Below are positions 1 to 12,614 of a DNA stretch of 64,000 nucleotides, one piece after another (positions within the stretch are counted from its first letter, which is position 1; every line of letters starts with the position of its first letter). Where the stretch lies: positions 1-64,000 of the forward strand of contig OENT01000621.1 in NCBI GenBank assembly GCA_900239685.1, read 5' to 3'. A program made the position numbers and the translations under genes. The stretch is from Rotaria macrura. Lineage: Eukaryota > Rotifera > Eurotatoria > Philodinida > Philodinidae. The notes under the pieces are model-generated. The model was given only the letters and a program-made list of their open reading frames with translations. It was not told where the DNA came from and ran no database searches.

Positions 1-496
1 GACGGAATACTGCTTCCACGTTCCTGGGGGATCCGGCGAGATCCGGCCCGGATTTCTTGACTTGGGGATAAAACTGTTGTAAATTCACCTGTCTTATTTT
101 AACATGTTCACTTTCTTCTTCTTATTGTTGTTGCCCTTTTTTTATTCTCATGATTACCTCTTACCTCAAAGTGTATTACCCTGAATTGATCGAAGTGTGA
201 TACTCAATCTGATATGTTGTTTAGCATTGTTTCTTATTTCTTCTCTTTGTCTCTTTTTATCATATATCTTGTGAACTACATATTCATGGCACAATAAAAT
301 AGATATTAAAAAAAAAGGAGCACCAAGTAGGTACTCATCACCTCAGAAAGTTAAGATTTTTCTTTAAGTTAGTTTTTGAAACAAATCTCTCCATAAAACA
401 AAGAAAGCAAAAAGAAAAATTACAAAGATTTTTTTCGAAAACTAATTTGTGAAGAACCTTTTGTGAACTCGAACATTTTTGTCGAAGCTCAGGTGA

Positions 497-790
497 ATGA
501 ATCCGATACCGAATCCGATCGGATCCTACGATCCGATGAAATCTTATGAGAATCCTGGTTGTGGAAACAGTAACGGATCCGACGGAAGAAATCTATTTTC
601 TTATTTGTGTACGAATCAGCATTTAATCCCAATAGTGGAGGCCTTTTTTTATCATACGATGAAATCCAATAGGATTCCTTTCGTAGGATTCGATAAAATC
701 CAACACTAGAGATCCAAATCTCGGATCGCAACCAGGTATCCGATGGGATTTCGTCGGATAAGAGAAATTCCGATAGAAACATGATCGGAT
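497..790. repeat. Degenerate inverted repeat rich in GGATCC/ATCCGAT words
   Basis: The stretch is crowded with variants of GGATCCGAT and TCGGAT. The reverse complement of about 525-565 (CAACCAGG ... ATTTCATCGGAT) resembles 728-760 (CAACCAGG ... ATTTCGTCGGAT), so the two halves could fold back on each other. The short ORFs that cross it are by-products of this repetition; no protein is recognised. It may be a decayed fold-back element. No target-site duplication was found. Confidence 0.4.
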
Positions 791-1248
791 CCAATGGTCG
801 GAATGATCCTCCTAGGAGTCCACTTTTCGTGGCGAGGAGCCCAGCAGCTTGGCCACAGCAAAAGCAATAGAAAAACGATGTAAACCTTAGTTAATGGTTT
901 GCTTCGAATAGAAAGTTTGCAACAGAATATAGAAGTGCTATCAAAAAGTTTAATAAGTTTTACAGATTGTGTGTGAAAGAAGTCAAACACCATTTGTAAA
1001 ATGCCGAGAAAAACAGAAACTAAATGAACTTAAGCAAGAAGCAAACACAATTCTTTCATCGCTAGTTATACAACAGAAAAAATCCGCAACGAGAAAAGAA
1101 AAGAAAAATAAAGAAAGGAAATCAATTGTTGTGCACCAGAATAAAACTAGGTTGATCCTGTAAACGATTTTTATTCTGATTATTTCAATAGGAACAATCA
1201 ATTCTTGCTTGACTCTCATTTTATTGATCATTAATTAATACTTTTAAT

Positions 1249-1398
1249 TCATTAACGACTTCAGTCTAACAAAACCAATGGCGGTCGTCACGTAAACCAT
1301 TGCTGTTGGTTGTTCTCGAAACACGTTCACGTTAAATGAATGAAAAAGAATAGTCCGTTTTGAGATAACGATCACTTACGTCATTAACGACTTCAGTC
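1249..1398. repeat. 18-bp direct repeat, copies 132 bp apart
   Basis: TCATTAACGACTTCAGTC occurs at 1249-1266 and again, exactly, at 1381-1398. The sequence between the copies has no recognised gene. Both copies are followed by A-rich, similar but diverged sequence (TAACAAAACC versus GAATAAAAGC), which suggests a short tandem duplication of about 130 bp rather than an insertion footprint. Confidence 0.5.
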
Positions 1399-1610
1399 GA
1401 ATAAAAGCAGCGACGGTTAGCCATCTCAACAGATGCTCATGCTTGCGTTTGAACGGCGTGTTTCTGAGATGTAACGAGGAAAGGCAACTGTGATTAAAAT
1501 AACGATTGATTGACTTACTTGTCACTCGGGGTTTGAATAAAGCTATTGTTTCAGGCTAGGTAACATTTTCCCCTATCCTGTTTAAGTCACGTAACCAGGT
1601 CAAACAGAAC

Positions 1611-1864
1611 GATCCGTAAACGGTCGTATACGATGAGAACACGGCCCGTTACGGCGTCGTATTATCCCGTTTTAACAAGGTTAGTAATACGGCCGTATGT
1701 TCTGTAGAATACGATAGTATTACGCTGTCTTTACCAGGGTTTTGCGGCGTATATACGGTGTTCGTGTACGTCCGTAATAGTGACCTTGTTAAAACGCCAT
1801 AATACGGCTTAAAACGGTCGTTTAACCGTGGTATGGGATGTAAAAACGACCGTTTACGATACTG
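1611..1864. repeat. Fold-back (long imperfect inverted repeat) element
   Basis: The left arm, from about 1611 (CGTAAACGGTCG) to 1705 (TAATACGGCCGTA), pairs with the right arm, from about 1769 to 1864 (ending CGACCGTTTACG). The best-matching core is CGTTTTAACAAGGT, at about 1668 on the plus strand and inverted near 1783. The loop holds more ATACG words. Arms of roughly 90 bp with this many CG dinucleotides differ from the AT-rich surroundings and indicate a non-autonomous fold-back or MITE-type repeat. No coding sequence and no clear target duplication are visible. Confidence 0.6.
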
Positions 1865-1913
1865 TAACGGCGGCCGTTTTGATTGATCTGGGTAGTGGGA
1901 AATGAAATCGAAA

Positions 1914-2081
1914 TAGTAGTGGCGCCAGAAATTTCCATCAGGGTGTGCTCAGCCCACCCAAGACCATTTCTGATGCTGCTACAAAACTTTGTGTCAAGGG
2001 CTTTGGAAAATTTACAGGTTGGGCTCAACTTCCTCTCGGGTGGGCTGAGCCCACCCCAGCCCACCCCTGGCGCCGCCACTA
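1914..2081. mobile_element. 168-bp hAT-like MITE with 8-bp target-site duplication
   Basis: The element is bounded by identical 8-bp direct repeats AATCGAAA at 1906-1913 and 2082-2089, the target-duplication length of hAT transposons. Its ends are imperfect inverted repeats: the left end begins TAGTAGTGGCGCCAG and the right end, reverse complemented, begins TAGTGGCGGCGCCAG. Both continue to a shared GTGxGCTCAGCCCACCC block, giving inverted repeats of about 45 bp. The interior has no transposase ORF, so it is a non-autonomous copy. The GC-rich element contrasts sharply with the AT-rich flanks. Assignment to hAT rests on the duplication length and the TAGTGGCG-type terminus. Confidence 0.8.
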
Positions 2082-2244
2082 AATCGAAACAGCAACGTGA
2101 GGTTTTTTAGTTGTTGCTAGATGGATTTTAGCAGTTTGTTGATTGTATCGACAATAGACGTTTCGTATTCCAGAGTAACTTTTTGATAGTTTGCGAGCTG
2201 TCGGAAACGTTCGTTTTGCTGTTTGCTTAGAATACCTGTTTCAA

Positions 2245-2278
2245 TTGTAAGAGAACGAGATTGGTCGTTCTCTTACAA
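2245..2278. repeat. Perfect 14-bp stem hairpin
   Basis: TTGTAAGAGAACGA at 2245-2258 is followed by a 6-nt spacer (GATTGG) and its exact reverse complement at 2265-2278. No poly-T tract follows that would suggest an RNA polymerase III terminator, and no gene is adjacent. It could be a MITE remnant or a small structured RNA; function is unknown. Confidence 0.6.
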
Positions 2279-5200
2279 ATGCAGTGAGGAGAGAAAGTTC
2301 AAAATGGATTGTTCGCAGTTTTTGTTGCCTTAAGTATTTTTTTGAATGTTCGGATTTTTGATATGATTGTTGAACTTATTCAAGTTCGGTCCATTATTTT
2401 TTTGAGCCTATGTAATTTTGAAATTGATTGTCTGCGAATCAGAATGAAGAGTGTTTTATTCAACTCTGCTCGTAGCTTATTGTTTTTTGTGTCATTAAAG
2501 CATTTAATGACTAGAAAACGTGATCCTAAACCTTATTTATGAGGATGGTAATGATGAACCTCGAAAGCAGAATACGAAACACTTTCCGTATAGAAGTAGA
2601 TCATTAATCCCGTTTCTGTAGAATAATAAACCCTTTTTAAATAAGCATAAACGTTTTTTATTTTCAAATACCCTACGTTTAATAAGCCCTTTCGCTATTA
2701 TACCCTTAAAGGGTTTAGAAAATTTTTTCCACCGTACTAAGCAGTTTAGTATTGTACGTTGCTTTTACAATGAGGGCACACCATTTTGGCAGCCCGATCC
2801 TACCATTGGACTTTATATAATAATCTTTAGCGAATCTGTGCTTCTCTGGAGTTCTTCTCTGCAGAAAGATCTAAACTTTCTTATGTGTTTATTATGCAGG
2901 CTTATTAGACATTTTTCAATTATAAAAAAAAAGAACATTATACTTTTCGAAATTTTCATCATCATCAAAATATTCTCATCACTATCGGGATTTAAAAGTT
3001 GACTTCCTTAGCTTTTTGTTTCATATCTGTTTTTCTTTTGAATATGAAATAGATAATAGATGAAAAGGAGGATAAACAAAGTGATATTGATAATGATGAA
3101 AAAAATAATCATAAAGCTCAAAATTAGTACATTCTATGTACGTTTTTTAGTAGTTATCAGAGACAGTCACAAGGCAAGGCAACACTTTTTGCCCTCATTC
3201 AAACCTTTTTTTATAGGGAACCTGATTAAAATGCAGTATTTTTATTAGAAAAACGATTAAATTGGCAAAATTTTTATTGACTTTTAAACTAATTAGTTGA
3301 TGTTCAATCGATTAAACTTTGTTGCTAGATCTTCACTTTTGTATTTGATTGAAATTGATTTTTCTAGTGCCTTTTTTCAAGAAGTTTCTAAATTAGCAAG
3401 CTGTCTTACTTTGCTCAAGAAGTTTATGTGGATAAAAATATGTAACCAAGGAATCTAGTCAAAATTTCCCTTTCAATGTGATGATAATACTAGTTAGTTC
3501 TGTTGAAATTTAGCCATCTTTAGTTTAATGCCCACGATGAATAAACAGTCATCTTATATTAGCAGAGCACTCACAGGAAAATAACAAAGGCAAAATAGAA
3601 GCTAATCAGATTCCCACTTTACCTCTTAAGATTTATGAATTTCATGTCTGGTTTTTTTAGTAACAGACATTTGTTTAACAATTAAAATCACTTTTCTTCT
3701 ATTGAACTATTTTTTCCAGTAAAAAACTTAGTATTTTGCAATATTTAGCTTCCAAAAATACCTACCAACGATCAAAAGCTTAAGTGCAGATTAAAATTGC
3801 TTCTTCTCTGGTCAAAAATCAATTGTAGTAGCACTACTCTAATCAGATTTTCTCAGCTAATCGATAGACTTCATTCGATTTAAATCTGTTATAAATCGAT
3901 GATTCAAATTAAAGCAATCATAAATTTTTATTAGAAATTGATTTCAATGGATTAAAGTTATTTCACTCAAAATATTATTAAAAAATCTTGCAATCAAATG
4001 AAATCTGTCTGCTTGACTGAAAACTCTGACTGAAGACACACTAAAATGGTGCCATTTCAAATAACTGTCACGTCAGCCACATTCGATTTTAATCTGATCT
4101 TTATCTGTTTTTCTATATGGTCAAATGGGGCTCAGAATATTATTTTTAACATGTTTGATTCTGTAGGTAAATGTGAGGAAAAATTTAGACGATGCATAAA
4201 AGACCAGAATTGGTAGGATCGAGTTACATGAACCTTCCTGAAAGACAACCAACATTTCTTATTACATGGAAATGCAACAAACTATTTTATTTTGTACGTT
4301 GAGCTAGCAATTATTATCGCATGCTGAAATATGCTATGACAAACATTGCCCTAATGTTACAAGCACTACTATTTGTCGTAGAAAGAAGTTCAGAAACAAA
4401 TTAATTTTTTGTTTCACTATCGGAAATACATCTTTCATCCATACCATGATTCCAAAGGTTGAGAATTGAATAATTTGATTGAAATAGTAGCACTTTCAAT
4501 CAATTTTTATACATAAAAAGTTCATTAAAACCATATGATTTCTGGAGCTTGTAAAACAGTACGTTTTTCTGGTACATGACGATATTTAATTACATAGTAA
4601 CTTTGATTGTATGGGCAAGAAATTCGAAAGCAATCGTATAATTTTTATGAAGATTTTAAATCATTTACTAGGCTTACTCAGTTTAGACGCCCTGTCCTGT
4701 GAATTAACAGCACACGTACTTCTAATGAATGTGTTTGAATCCAGTCTAAGTCAATTGCCAGTTCACTTTCATTTTTAAAAACCTTTTCCCTACTAAATAA
4801 TATTTGGGCTGAGGCCGAGAATGTCTAGTTTATAAAATTAGTTATAGATTGACATGTTGCAATCTACGTATCCTGTCCTGATAGCACAGGCTATCTACAA
4901 CGTGTAGGTCTCCATATTATACAGATGTATGTGAATCACTCATTCATTGTTTATCATGATAAGAGACTTGCGCGATCAGTTTCAATCTTGATGAGTGTGG
5001 CGGAGACTATGCGAATAAAATTTCTTCAAACTGAAACTGCAAATTTTACTTAAATCTTCTATGATTCTAGCAAAATTTGTTATAAATCACATTAATCTAA
5101 GGAAAATCCAAGAGAGATAACAACAAAAACTGACAAAATTCGAATGCATAGGGTGAAAAGAACATTGACACCCAAAGCATAAAGTATATTAATTTTTACT

Positions 5201-5986
5201 GACAGTTGATTTTACCAGTGAGTTACAAACTAATAATACAGTGTCAATACACGATTAGCCAATATGATTGATGTCGAATAGATTATCACTATATTAACCG
5301 TTGTTTTTCATAGACTGAACTATGATTGGCGCTTTCGTTGAATATCACCAACGTTTTGAACATCATGACTACTATTACGTACTTAAATCTTTCGACTAAA
5401 ATGAACGGATTTTGTTAGTAACCCACTACACAAAGATACAGTTATGAATTATGATCGATATATGGTATTTTTTTTCCATATTTCTTGAAAATCCTGCAAT
5501 GATATTCATTCTCACGAACTATTCGATTTACTTTGATACTCCGATTTGAAGAAATTGTCAAGAATCGAGTGGGAACCAAATTTTCCATGTCTGAATTTCT
5601 ATCCATGTCATCACTGTTTCAATCTTGAGAAAATACAAATGAATACTACGGTTGCTCTTCGTTACTAGATTCTACTTTCGATCATGAAAGACGAAAAACC
5701 AATGCAATTCTTTCGGTTATCGATTTGTCCAATTATCCATGACAATAGGAAATATCTTTCAATCGAAGTGAGATGAAATGCAAAAACAACACTTGTATAT
5801 ATTTAAACGTGTTTTCTTTCTTTTAAATAAATATTTCCAGTTTATCTTTATAGAGATATGTAGTTGAAACACGCGTAAAATTATAAATACACACAAAAGG
5901 AAATCTTTATAAACAGCTCACTGAAATGTATGACAAAAATACATGATGAAAAACGAAAACGGGAAAAGGCTTTTTTAAAACTTTTT
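2279..5986. other. Gene-free AT-rich stretch
   Basis: I see no conserved protein, tRNA or rRNA here. Short ORFs (for example 2309-2542 and 3060-3248) are low in complexity and match nothing I recognise. ATTCGATTTAAATCTG near 3873 and ATTCGATTTTAATCTG near 4080 are near-identical direct copies and may be pieces of an old AT-rich repeat. The end nearest 5987 should contain the UBE3C 3' UTR on the minus strand. Confidence 0.5.
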
Positions 5987-8900
5987 TTAACTGAATTCAA
6001 ATCCAGCAGCTGCCTGTATAGCATATAATAGTTTTTCTTTAAGCATATTTTCATCTTCATATTCAGGTAATTTTAAAAGATTTATACATGTATTTGATGT
6101 TGGTAAACGATCGATTTCAGAGCCAGCTGATTGGATGCAAAATTCAGGATACAATTCCTAGAATAGTTCAAATATAAGAAAAACAAATCGAATTAGTCTC
6201 TTGAAATATAGACAATTAAGTTCTAGAATTTCCAATGACAGTCTCATTCACAAGAAAACTGTCAAGTCTTCTTCATACAATGTCTTGTTTCTTTCTTATG
6301 TTATAGTTTCACTAACGCAAGCTCAAATTCATTCGAAAATATTCACCTTAAATCCAAACAATGGTGGTCTCGAGCAACTGGTGGTAAATTTTAATAGTTT
6401 TCGTTTTTGATCCTCTGTAAATTCAGAGACACACTTCCAAAACGCTTGTATAACCGAATGTTCTTTATTGTAGGGTGCTATAAGTACATAGAAAAACAAG
6501 AATGATTAACTATTGCTTTCTAATTCTTTCTCTTACCTTTGTATTGACAATAATTTTTCCAATCGTTAACATCGATTTCTCCTGGTGCACCGGATATTAA
6601 TATTCTCAATTCGTTGGCATCAAACATTCTTAACCACTCAAGATCGATAACATCACATAGGCCTTCGCGAAATTTTAAAACTTGTTCATTAATTTGTTTA
6701 TTCAATTTATAATTAGCCACAAGATGAATATATTCAATGCGATTTTCTTCTGTTACAGCTATATTACGACCGTTCGGCTTCAATTCGATGATCTACAAGA
6801 ATCGAAGTATTGCAATTACTTTGCAAAACAGAAGAGTCGATTTCTTTTTTCTTTACTTGTGTTTGTCCTATTTCGCTATTGACAATCGTAAAATCTAAAC
6901 CCAAGTCTTCAACATTGCCTTGGTAATTTTTTAAATACAGTAAGTTTTTATACATTTCAGGATCCAACGAAGCTAAATGATCTATATCAACTTTTCCCGA
7001 TGAACGTGAAAGAATCTTTTGTAAGAAAAATGTGGCAAATGGTAATTCAGCAAGAAATTTTTCATATATTGCCTAGAAGAACAAAATCAAACATAAATCA
7101 AATTTTCAATTCGAGAAAAAGTTTTCTTTGCTCTCTCTGCTTCTTACTTTTCCTAGCATACGACCGAGAAAGTAATAATGTGGACCGAAATTTTCATCAA
7201 TAAATGCAACATTTGGATTCGGATATAGATATCCGTCACTTGTCAATTTAAATAAACCACGTATTGGATTGAATGCTGTTTTTAAAAATTCATTTATGAA
7301 TTCTCGAAATAGACCACCACCATCAATACCAGCTTCATCAAGACCAGCTGCATTTATAAAGCTGACGCGAATTTTACGCTGAAGATTGGGTTCTTAAAAA
7401 AAACGCACAAAAATATGAACGGTCTTTACTCCATGAAAAATCAATTGAAAAGAGATAGGAATATTCACTATTTCTAAATAGGCGATCAGTTATCTTTTCT
7501 TGAAACGAGATGCAACTACTATCAATGAACGGTATCATTTTTTACATTTTACAAGGATTTTTTATCTGAAATTTATTGCAAACCTACACTTGCAGCATCA
7601 CCTAGACTCAAGAAATTCAACATCCCGTCAAAAAAGTAAAACCATTGTTTTGGCAACAGTGTCTATATATGAATCGTATTAAATGTTAGGCTTGCAACAA
7701 CAAAGCAACGAAATCCGAAAAAAGAATATCGCATATTTTCTATACGAGTGCTTTCTATCGAAAAAATGAAAAATGATTCATTCCTAACTAAAGAAAAGTA
7801 TCTTAAATTCAGGGAAAAATAAATGAAAATGATCTCTAACAAGACTTCTTTATCCTAAATTATATTTACCATTGACTGGACTAAGTCTATCGAAAGCATC
7901 TTCATAAATATAGCCCCGACGAATACGAATATTTATAAATGCACCACTTTGCAAAAATTCAGCACCTTGTTGGTGTTCAATTTTATTCTGTTGAATTAAC
8001 ATATTAAAAACCTTAAATAAACAGAAAACAAAGGATTCGTTTTTAGTTTTCAAAATAGAAGAAAACAGTTAGAGCTATGTACTTGAACTCGTTTATCAAA
8101 TGGGATAACAAAAGGAATTTGTTTCAAAACAGTTAACACACGAAGCTCATTCACCGAAAATGGAAATACATCAGATGCTAAAATATTAAACATAAACATG
8201 ATGAAAAATCAAATTCCAATATTACCTGGATCATGATTTTGATGGGAGTCAAATGATAAGATTGACGAATCGGATAATCCACGAGCAAATGGAAATAAAT
8301 ACATCTAAATAGATTCAATATGATAATGACGTTCTTAATTATATGTGAAGAATGCAACGAAAAGAAGTGGAAAAATCAAACTTGACATAAATCATCAATC
8401 TCTATTTAGTCGTTTAGTAAATACATAATTCGTTGCTAGTATGTAGAGCTATTCATGTTATAGAAAAAGAATCAAAGTATATTCTTCTATCTATTACCTT
8501 CTCAGGATTTAATGGACATTGATTAGTTAACCAATATTCTCGTGGACAAAATTGTCTTCGTACATCTCGTGATCGCACTTGTTGCAGTAGTTGTACAATG
8601 ATCTGAAATGATTAAGAAAAACAATAATCATTAAATGAAAAGTGAAACATAACATTTACTTTGAATATCATCGAAAATTTTGATGCTCTCTGTCGAATCA
8701 TTTCTACTTGTTTTTGTGCTCGATTAATTTTTGTTAGAGAGTCATTATTATCATTTGAATTGTTCGTTGGAATAGTGATTTGTTTGTCGGGATACATGAA
8801 TCTAACGATACCCATACATACATCACGTAATGTTTTAACCATATCCGAGATTTCATGAATTTGAAATGCTGTGTTTGGTGGTCCAAGAAAAAATTCATCA

Positions 8901-11900
8901 TCATGCAATGGTACGAGTGACATGCTATACAATGAGCAAAAGGTAACAAGTAACGGTTCGATGCGATCAATATCAGTGTCTTTAAGGGATGAACTAGCAC
9001 ACGATATATGAGAAAGTAGAAGAACGTGTTCTCTAAAAAAATTAAAAGAATTCGTTTTTCTAAAAGAAATGATAGTTTGTTTTTTATTTTCATACCGATA
9101 ATCAGTTTGATATTTTAGATTTCGACACACGAACCATAAATGCGATAGAAATGACGATGAAGTACTTAGACTCATTAAAAAACTAAATAAAATATTGAAA
9201 TAGAGAAAAGAAAAGGAATAGTATTTTAAAAGAAATATTTTGAAACCTACTTTGAACGAAGAATCGATTCATATTGATGAAAAATTAGACTATGAGCAAT
9301 AACAGCTAAATTTGAAATATATTCATGATTGTCTTCTGTCAAAATTTGACTTTTGTCATTGGTTAATTGAATACAATAGTTTGTTATTGATCGCTTATTC
9401 AATATAAATAAACAATCTTCGATTAATTCATAATCAGGTTCATCCTATGAAAAAACATGACAATTTAAATTTTGTTTCGTCAATCATGAAACTATCAATA
9501 GTGCTCGTTTCATGGGATTTGAATTTGATATTAGTTTTGTGTATCGTACATACAATTTCTGTTTTAGAAAGAGGAAGAAAACTTTCTTCGATGAAAAAGA
9601 AACATTCGGTCAGATATATTAGATAGAGAATAGACTGTTTTTCTCTCTAAATAAAACACCTTTTGTAACTCAATTCAACATTGATACAACAAAATAGAAA
9701 GAAAGAAAGAAATCAATCAATCAATTTATGATGCCTACTCTTTGTTCACTATCTACATCCATTCGTTCATCAACATCATCATCTTCAATTTCATTATCGT
9801 GTCTTAATAATTTATTCGGATTCGTTCGTCGAATTAAACCATTAATAAAATATCGAATAACTGCAACGACTTTTTTTATCAATCCTATTGTCAATACGTC
9901 AGTGCGTCCATCGATAATTAATAGAAAAGCATGTAATTGATATAATTTCCAATTTTTATACAATAAAGAATCCATGGAAAACGTTGGATTGTAATCGATC
10001 AGTTCAATGTAACGCTTCGCAGGAAAATTCGGACGATGAACAAGTTTTGGAGTTATAATTAATGGTAGTTGGGCAAGATCCGAACGAGAAAATAATTCGT
10101 TACGTAGAGCATTCAATGCTTCATCTCTTGAAAATCAAATTTCGAAATCCATCATACAAACATAGATTATGTCTTACCTAACAGTTAAATCAGATAGATT
10201 ACATTCAATTGGTCGTGCAAGTAGATCTACAATAGGTTCAACAGCTGGTATACGACTCTCTTTACTAACATCTGCTGGAACTTTTGATTGAATAACAGAA
10301 CACATTTGCGTATAATAACCTAGAAAATGAATCATTCGAATAAAATCGATTGCTTTTTCGTTTTCTTTATTTTTTAATCACCATTTCGAATGATATTTCT
10401 TAAAAAATAACTAGTAAGTATTTGTAGATTTTGAGTTGAAACGACTTTTTCATGCGTATAACTTTTTGAATCAGTAAACCATTCTATAAAACGTGTTGGT
10501 AGTTGAATCAATTCAAAATAAGAAAGACATCTAGCGAAATTTGAAAGTTTCTATTAGAATTAATTCTTCTGTAAATTATATACCTGACTGTATACTTTAA
10601 TAATTTGGCTATAGCAATTTTTAATGATGGACTACCATTTAAAAGTTTTTCGATGATGGCTTGACGATGTTTCCAACATGATTCAATCAATGACATCTTT
10701 TAAAGAAATAGAAATACTAATAAAGAAGGTTTCGATGTTAGAATTCATCTACCATAAGATTAGCGTCAACACTGGGTTTGAAGCCGAATTCAATTAAATT
10801 AGCTAGATGTATAAGAGTGTCTTCATCGAATGAAGTTGCTTGAAGTTGATTTAACAATTTTGATACACGCTCATGAGCTAATTTCGTCTAAAACATAAAT
10901 ATGAATTATTATTAACATTATCGGCTACATACGAATTGATACAAGAAAAGTAGGCTCTTTTACAGTGTTCCAATTGAATAATTTAGTTCGACACGTTATT
11001 TAGGGTCAAAGTACGAAAATAAATTTACTGTATAAAAATGTTGAGAAAATGAAGGTATATTGATCATAGATGTTATAGTTAGGATGATATTTTCAAAAGA
11101 AATATAAGACTGAGACTGTCATGATTCGGCTTTTCCAAATACCGCGACACTTTGCAGATGAAGATCTTGGCAGTGACCAATAGGTGTGAAAATAAAATAC
11201 TTTTAAGCACATAAAGTATCACAACATTTCGTGATCATTAAATCTTGCTAGAAGCTCGGAACTTCCGTCGAACAATATCGTTCTTGCAAAATCAATAGAA
11301 TATCATAAGCTGTTTTAAATGCCGTTTGAACGACTTTATTAATCCTCTTACTTTTTGAGATAATTTAAAAAGAATGTGTTAAAAACATCGGAACGTTACG
11401 TTTGGACAAGAAGAATTATACAAAATTGATCTCACGGAAAAATACTGTCGAACATCAAGAATGAACATCATAAAACTTCGTATCTATGCGCAGTTACTTG
11501 AGACTCTCAAGAATTATCTAGATTTTAAATCATGTTTTCAAAAATAAAATTCTAGTTTCTATCGGAAAGATTAATTACCAACATAATTCAGTGAGTAGTC
11601 AGTATGAATCCTATGACAAAGTATGTAGTTCGTTTCTTTTAGATTAAGATAAATAGAAGTTTGTAGAGATTTCGACTGCGCATCACATGAGAAAGAAATC
11701 GATATTCTATCATTTATTTGTACTAAAGTATTGGATAAAATAAAAACGGGTAAGTATATGAAGTAACTGCACAAAAAAAAATACTTTTTGATTATACATT
11801 ATGACATAACAGAAGATCTGGAATTATTCATTCAACTTGATAAGCTTTAGTGAAACAGTCAGTAATTATGAACTATCACTGTGTTATTTTAATAATAACG

Positions 11901-12506
11901 AAATCAATGAAATATTTAACAACTGTTTATATTAATATAACTAGAGGGAGAACTGCGGATCCAACCAGAGTTAAATTCGGCTAGATGCACAAAACAGGTC
12001 TTTAATTGTAACGATGCTGTCGAGACAAACGTTAACTACTCAATCGTACAGACAATTAAATCTTTTTTAGAATGTTATATACAATATTTCCGAGAAAATC
12101 TATGTGTTCAGTTATCATTGATGTGAACTTTTCGTGTTTCCACAACTACGAAAAGAAATCCACACATACCAATCGCTTTTGTGCTAATATTCTTCGATAG
12201 AAAGTTTGAATTTTAATTGCTGAATACAATTGTTTTCGACTAAGCTAAAAGTAAACAAAAGCCATAAAAATATAAAATATGATTGAGGAAAAAGCTCGTA
12301 CTTCACGTTTTTGTCTTTCTTGCTCGGTACGTTTAATAAAATCATCTCTATTACTCTATTCAAACAAGAGAGAAGAAGTAAAAACAATCGAATCATTATC
12401 ATGATAATGTGGAATATATTATTTTTCGACTTACAATATTTGATGTTCGACTGTAATCTTGTGTCGGTTGTGATTTATGATGACCAACAAATAAGAATGA
12501 ATGCAT
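5987..12506 (-). CDS. UBE3C: HECT-type E3 ubiquitin ligase UBE3C, complete multi-exon gene
   Basis: UBE3C extends ubiquitin chains on proteasome-bound substrates. The start ATG (12506) gives [13 protein letters not shown], comparable to the MFSFEG start of vertebrate UBE3C. An IQ-like helix ([17 protein letters not shown]) is encoded at about 12166-12245. Middle exons match the family ([10 protein letters not shown] near 8900; [11 protein letters not shown] near 8560). The HECT domain covers about 8000-5987, with [27 protein letters not shown] and [11 protein letters not shown]. The thioester cysteine lies in [16 protein letters not shown], codon 6086-6088. The protein ends [11 protein letters not shown] (5987-5989). 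Vertebrate PPLLGF reads PPLFGF here. There are about twenty exons with mostly 50-80-bp introns and one ~1.3-kb intron (about 10890-12165) in which I see no exon. It lies 108 bp downstream of RGP1 on the same strand. Confidence 0.93.
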
Positions 12507-12614
12507 CTGAAAACAAAAGAGTATAATATCTAAAGCTAATATGATTTTATGTTTTTTTTCTGGTTTCAATATTTTATCATTTATTCTAATATATCGTTAA
12601 ATAAATTAAAAAAA
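12507..12614 (-). promoter_or_regulatory. RGP1-UBE3C intercistronic spacer with poly(A) signal and splice-acceptor-like site at the ATG
   Basis: Read on the minus strand, AATAAA lies at 12585-12580, 30 nt past the RGP1 stop. The spacer ends with a pyrimidine-rich TCTTTTGTTTTCAG immediately followed by the UBE3C ATG. A strong acceptor directly against a start codon fits either a 5' UTR intron or spliced-leader trans-splicing of a downstream cistron. Spliced-leader trans-splicing is established in bdelloid rotifers. Which applies cannot be decided from sequence alone. Confidence 0.45.

Noticed and set aside
2309-3248. Small plus-strand ORFs as genes
   Set aside because: Hydrophobic AT-driven translations without recognisable domains, splice context or conservation clues.
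4675-4765. tRNA-like stretch with a TTTGAATCC box
   Set aside because: No acceptor stem pairs with the 3' side and no A-box lies at the right distance; chance match.
8612-9175. One continuous 187-aa protein
   Set aside because: It spans two UBE3C exons plus a read-through intron; the conserved parts belong to UBE3C.
11571-12402. Minus-strand ORFs in the large UBE3C intron as extra exons
   Set aside because: The 11571-11774 frame has no resemblance to UBE3C. The 12184-12402 frame is a shadow; the true exon there is the IQ motif in another frame.
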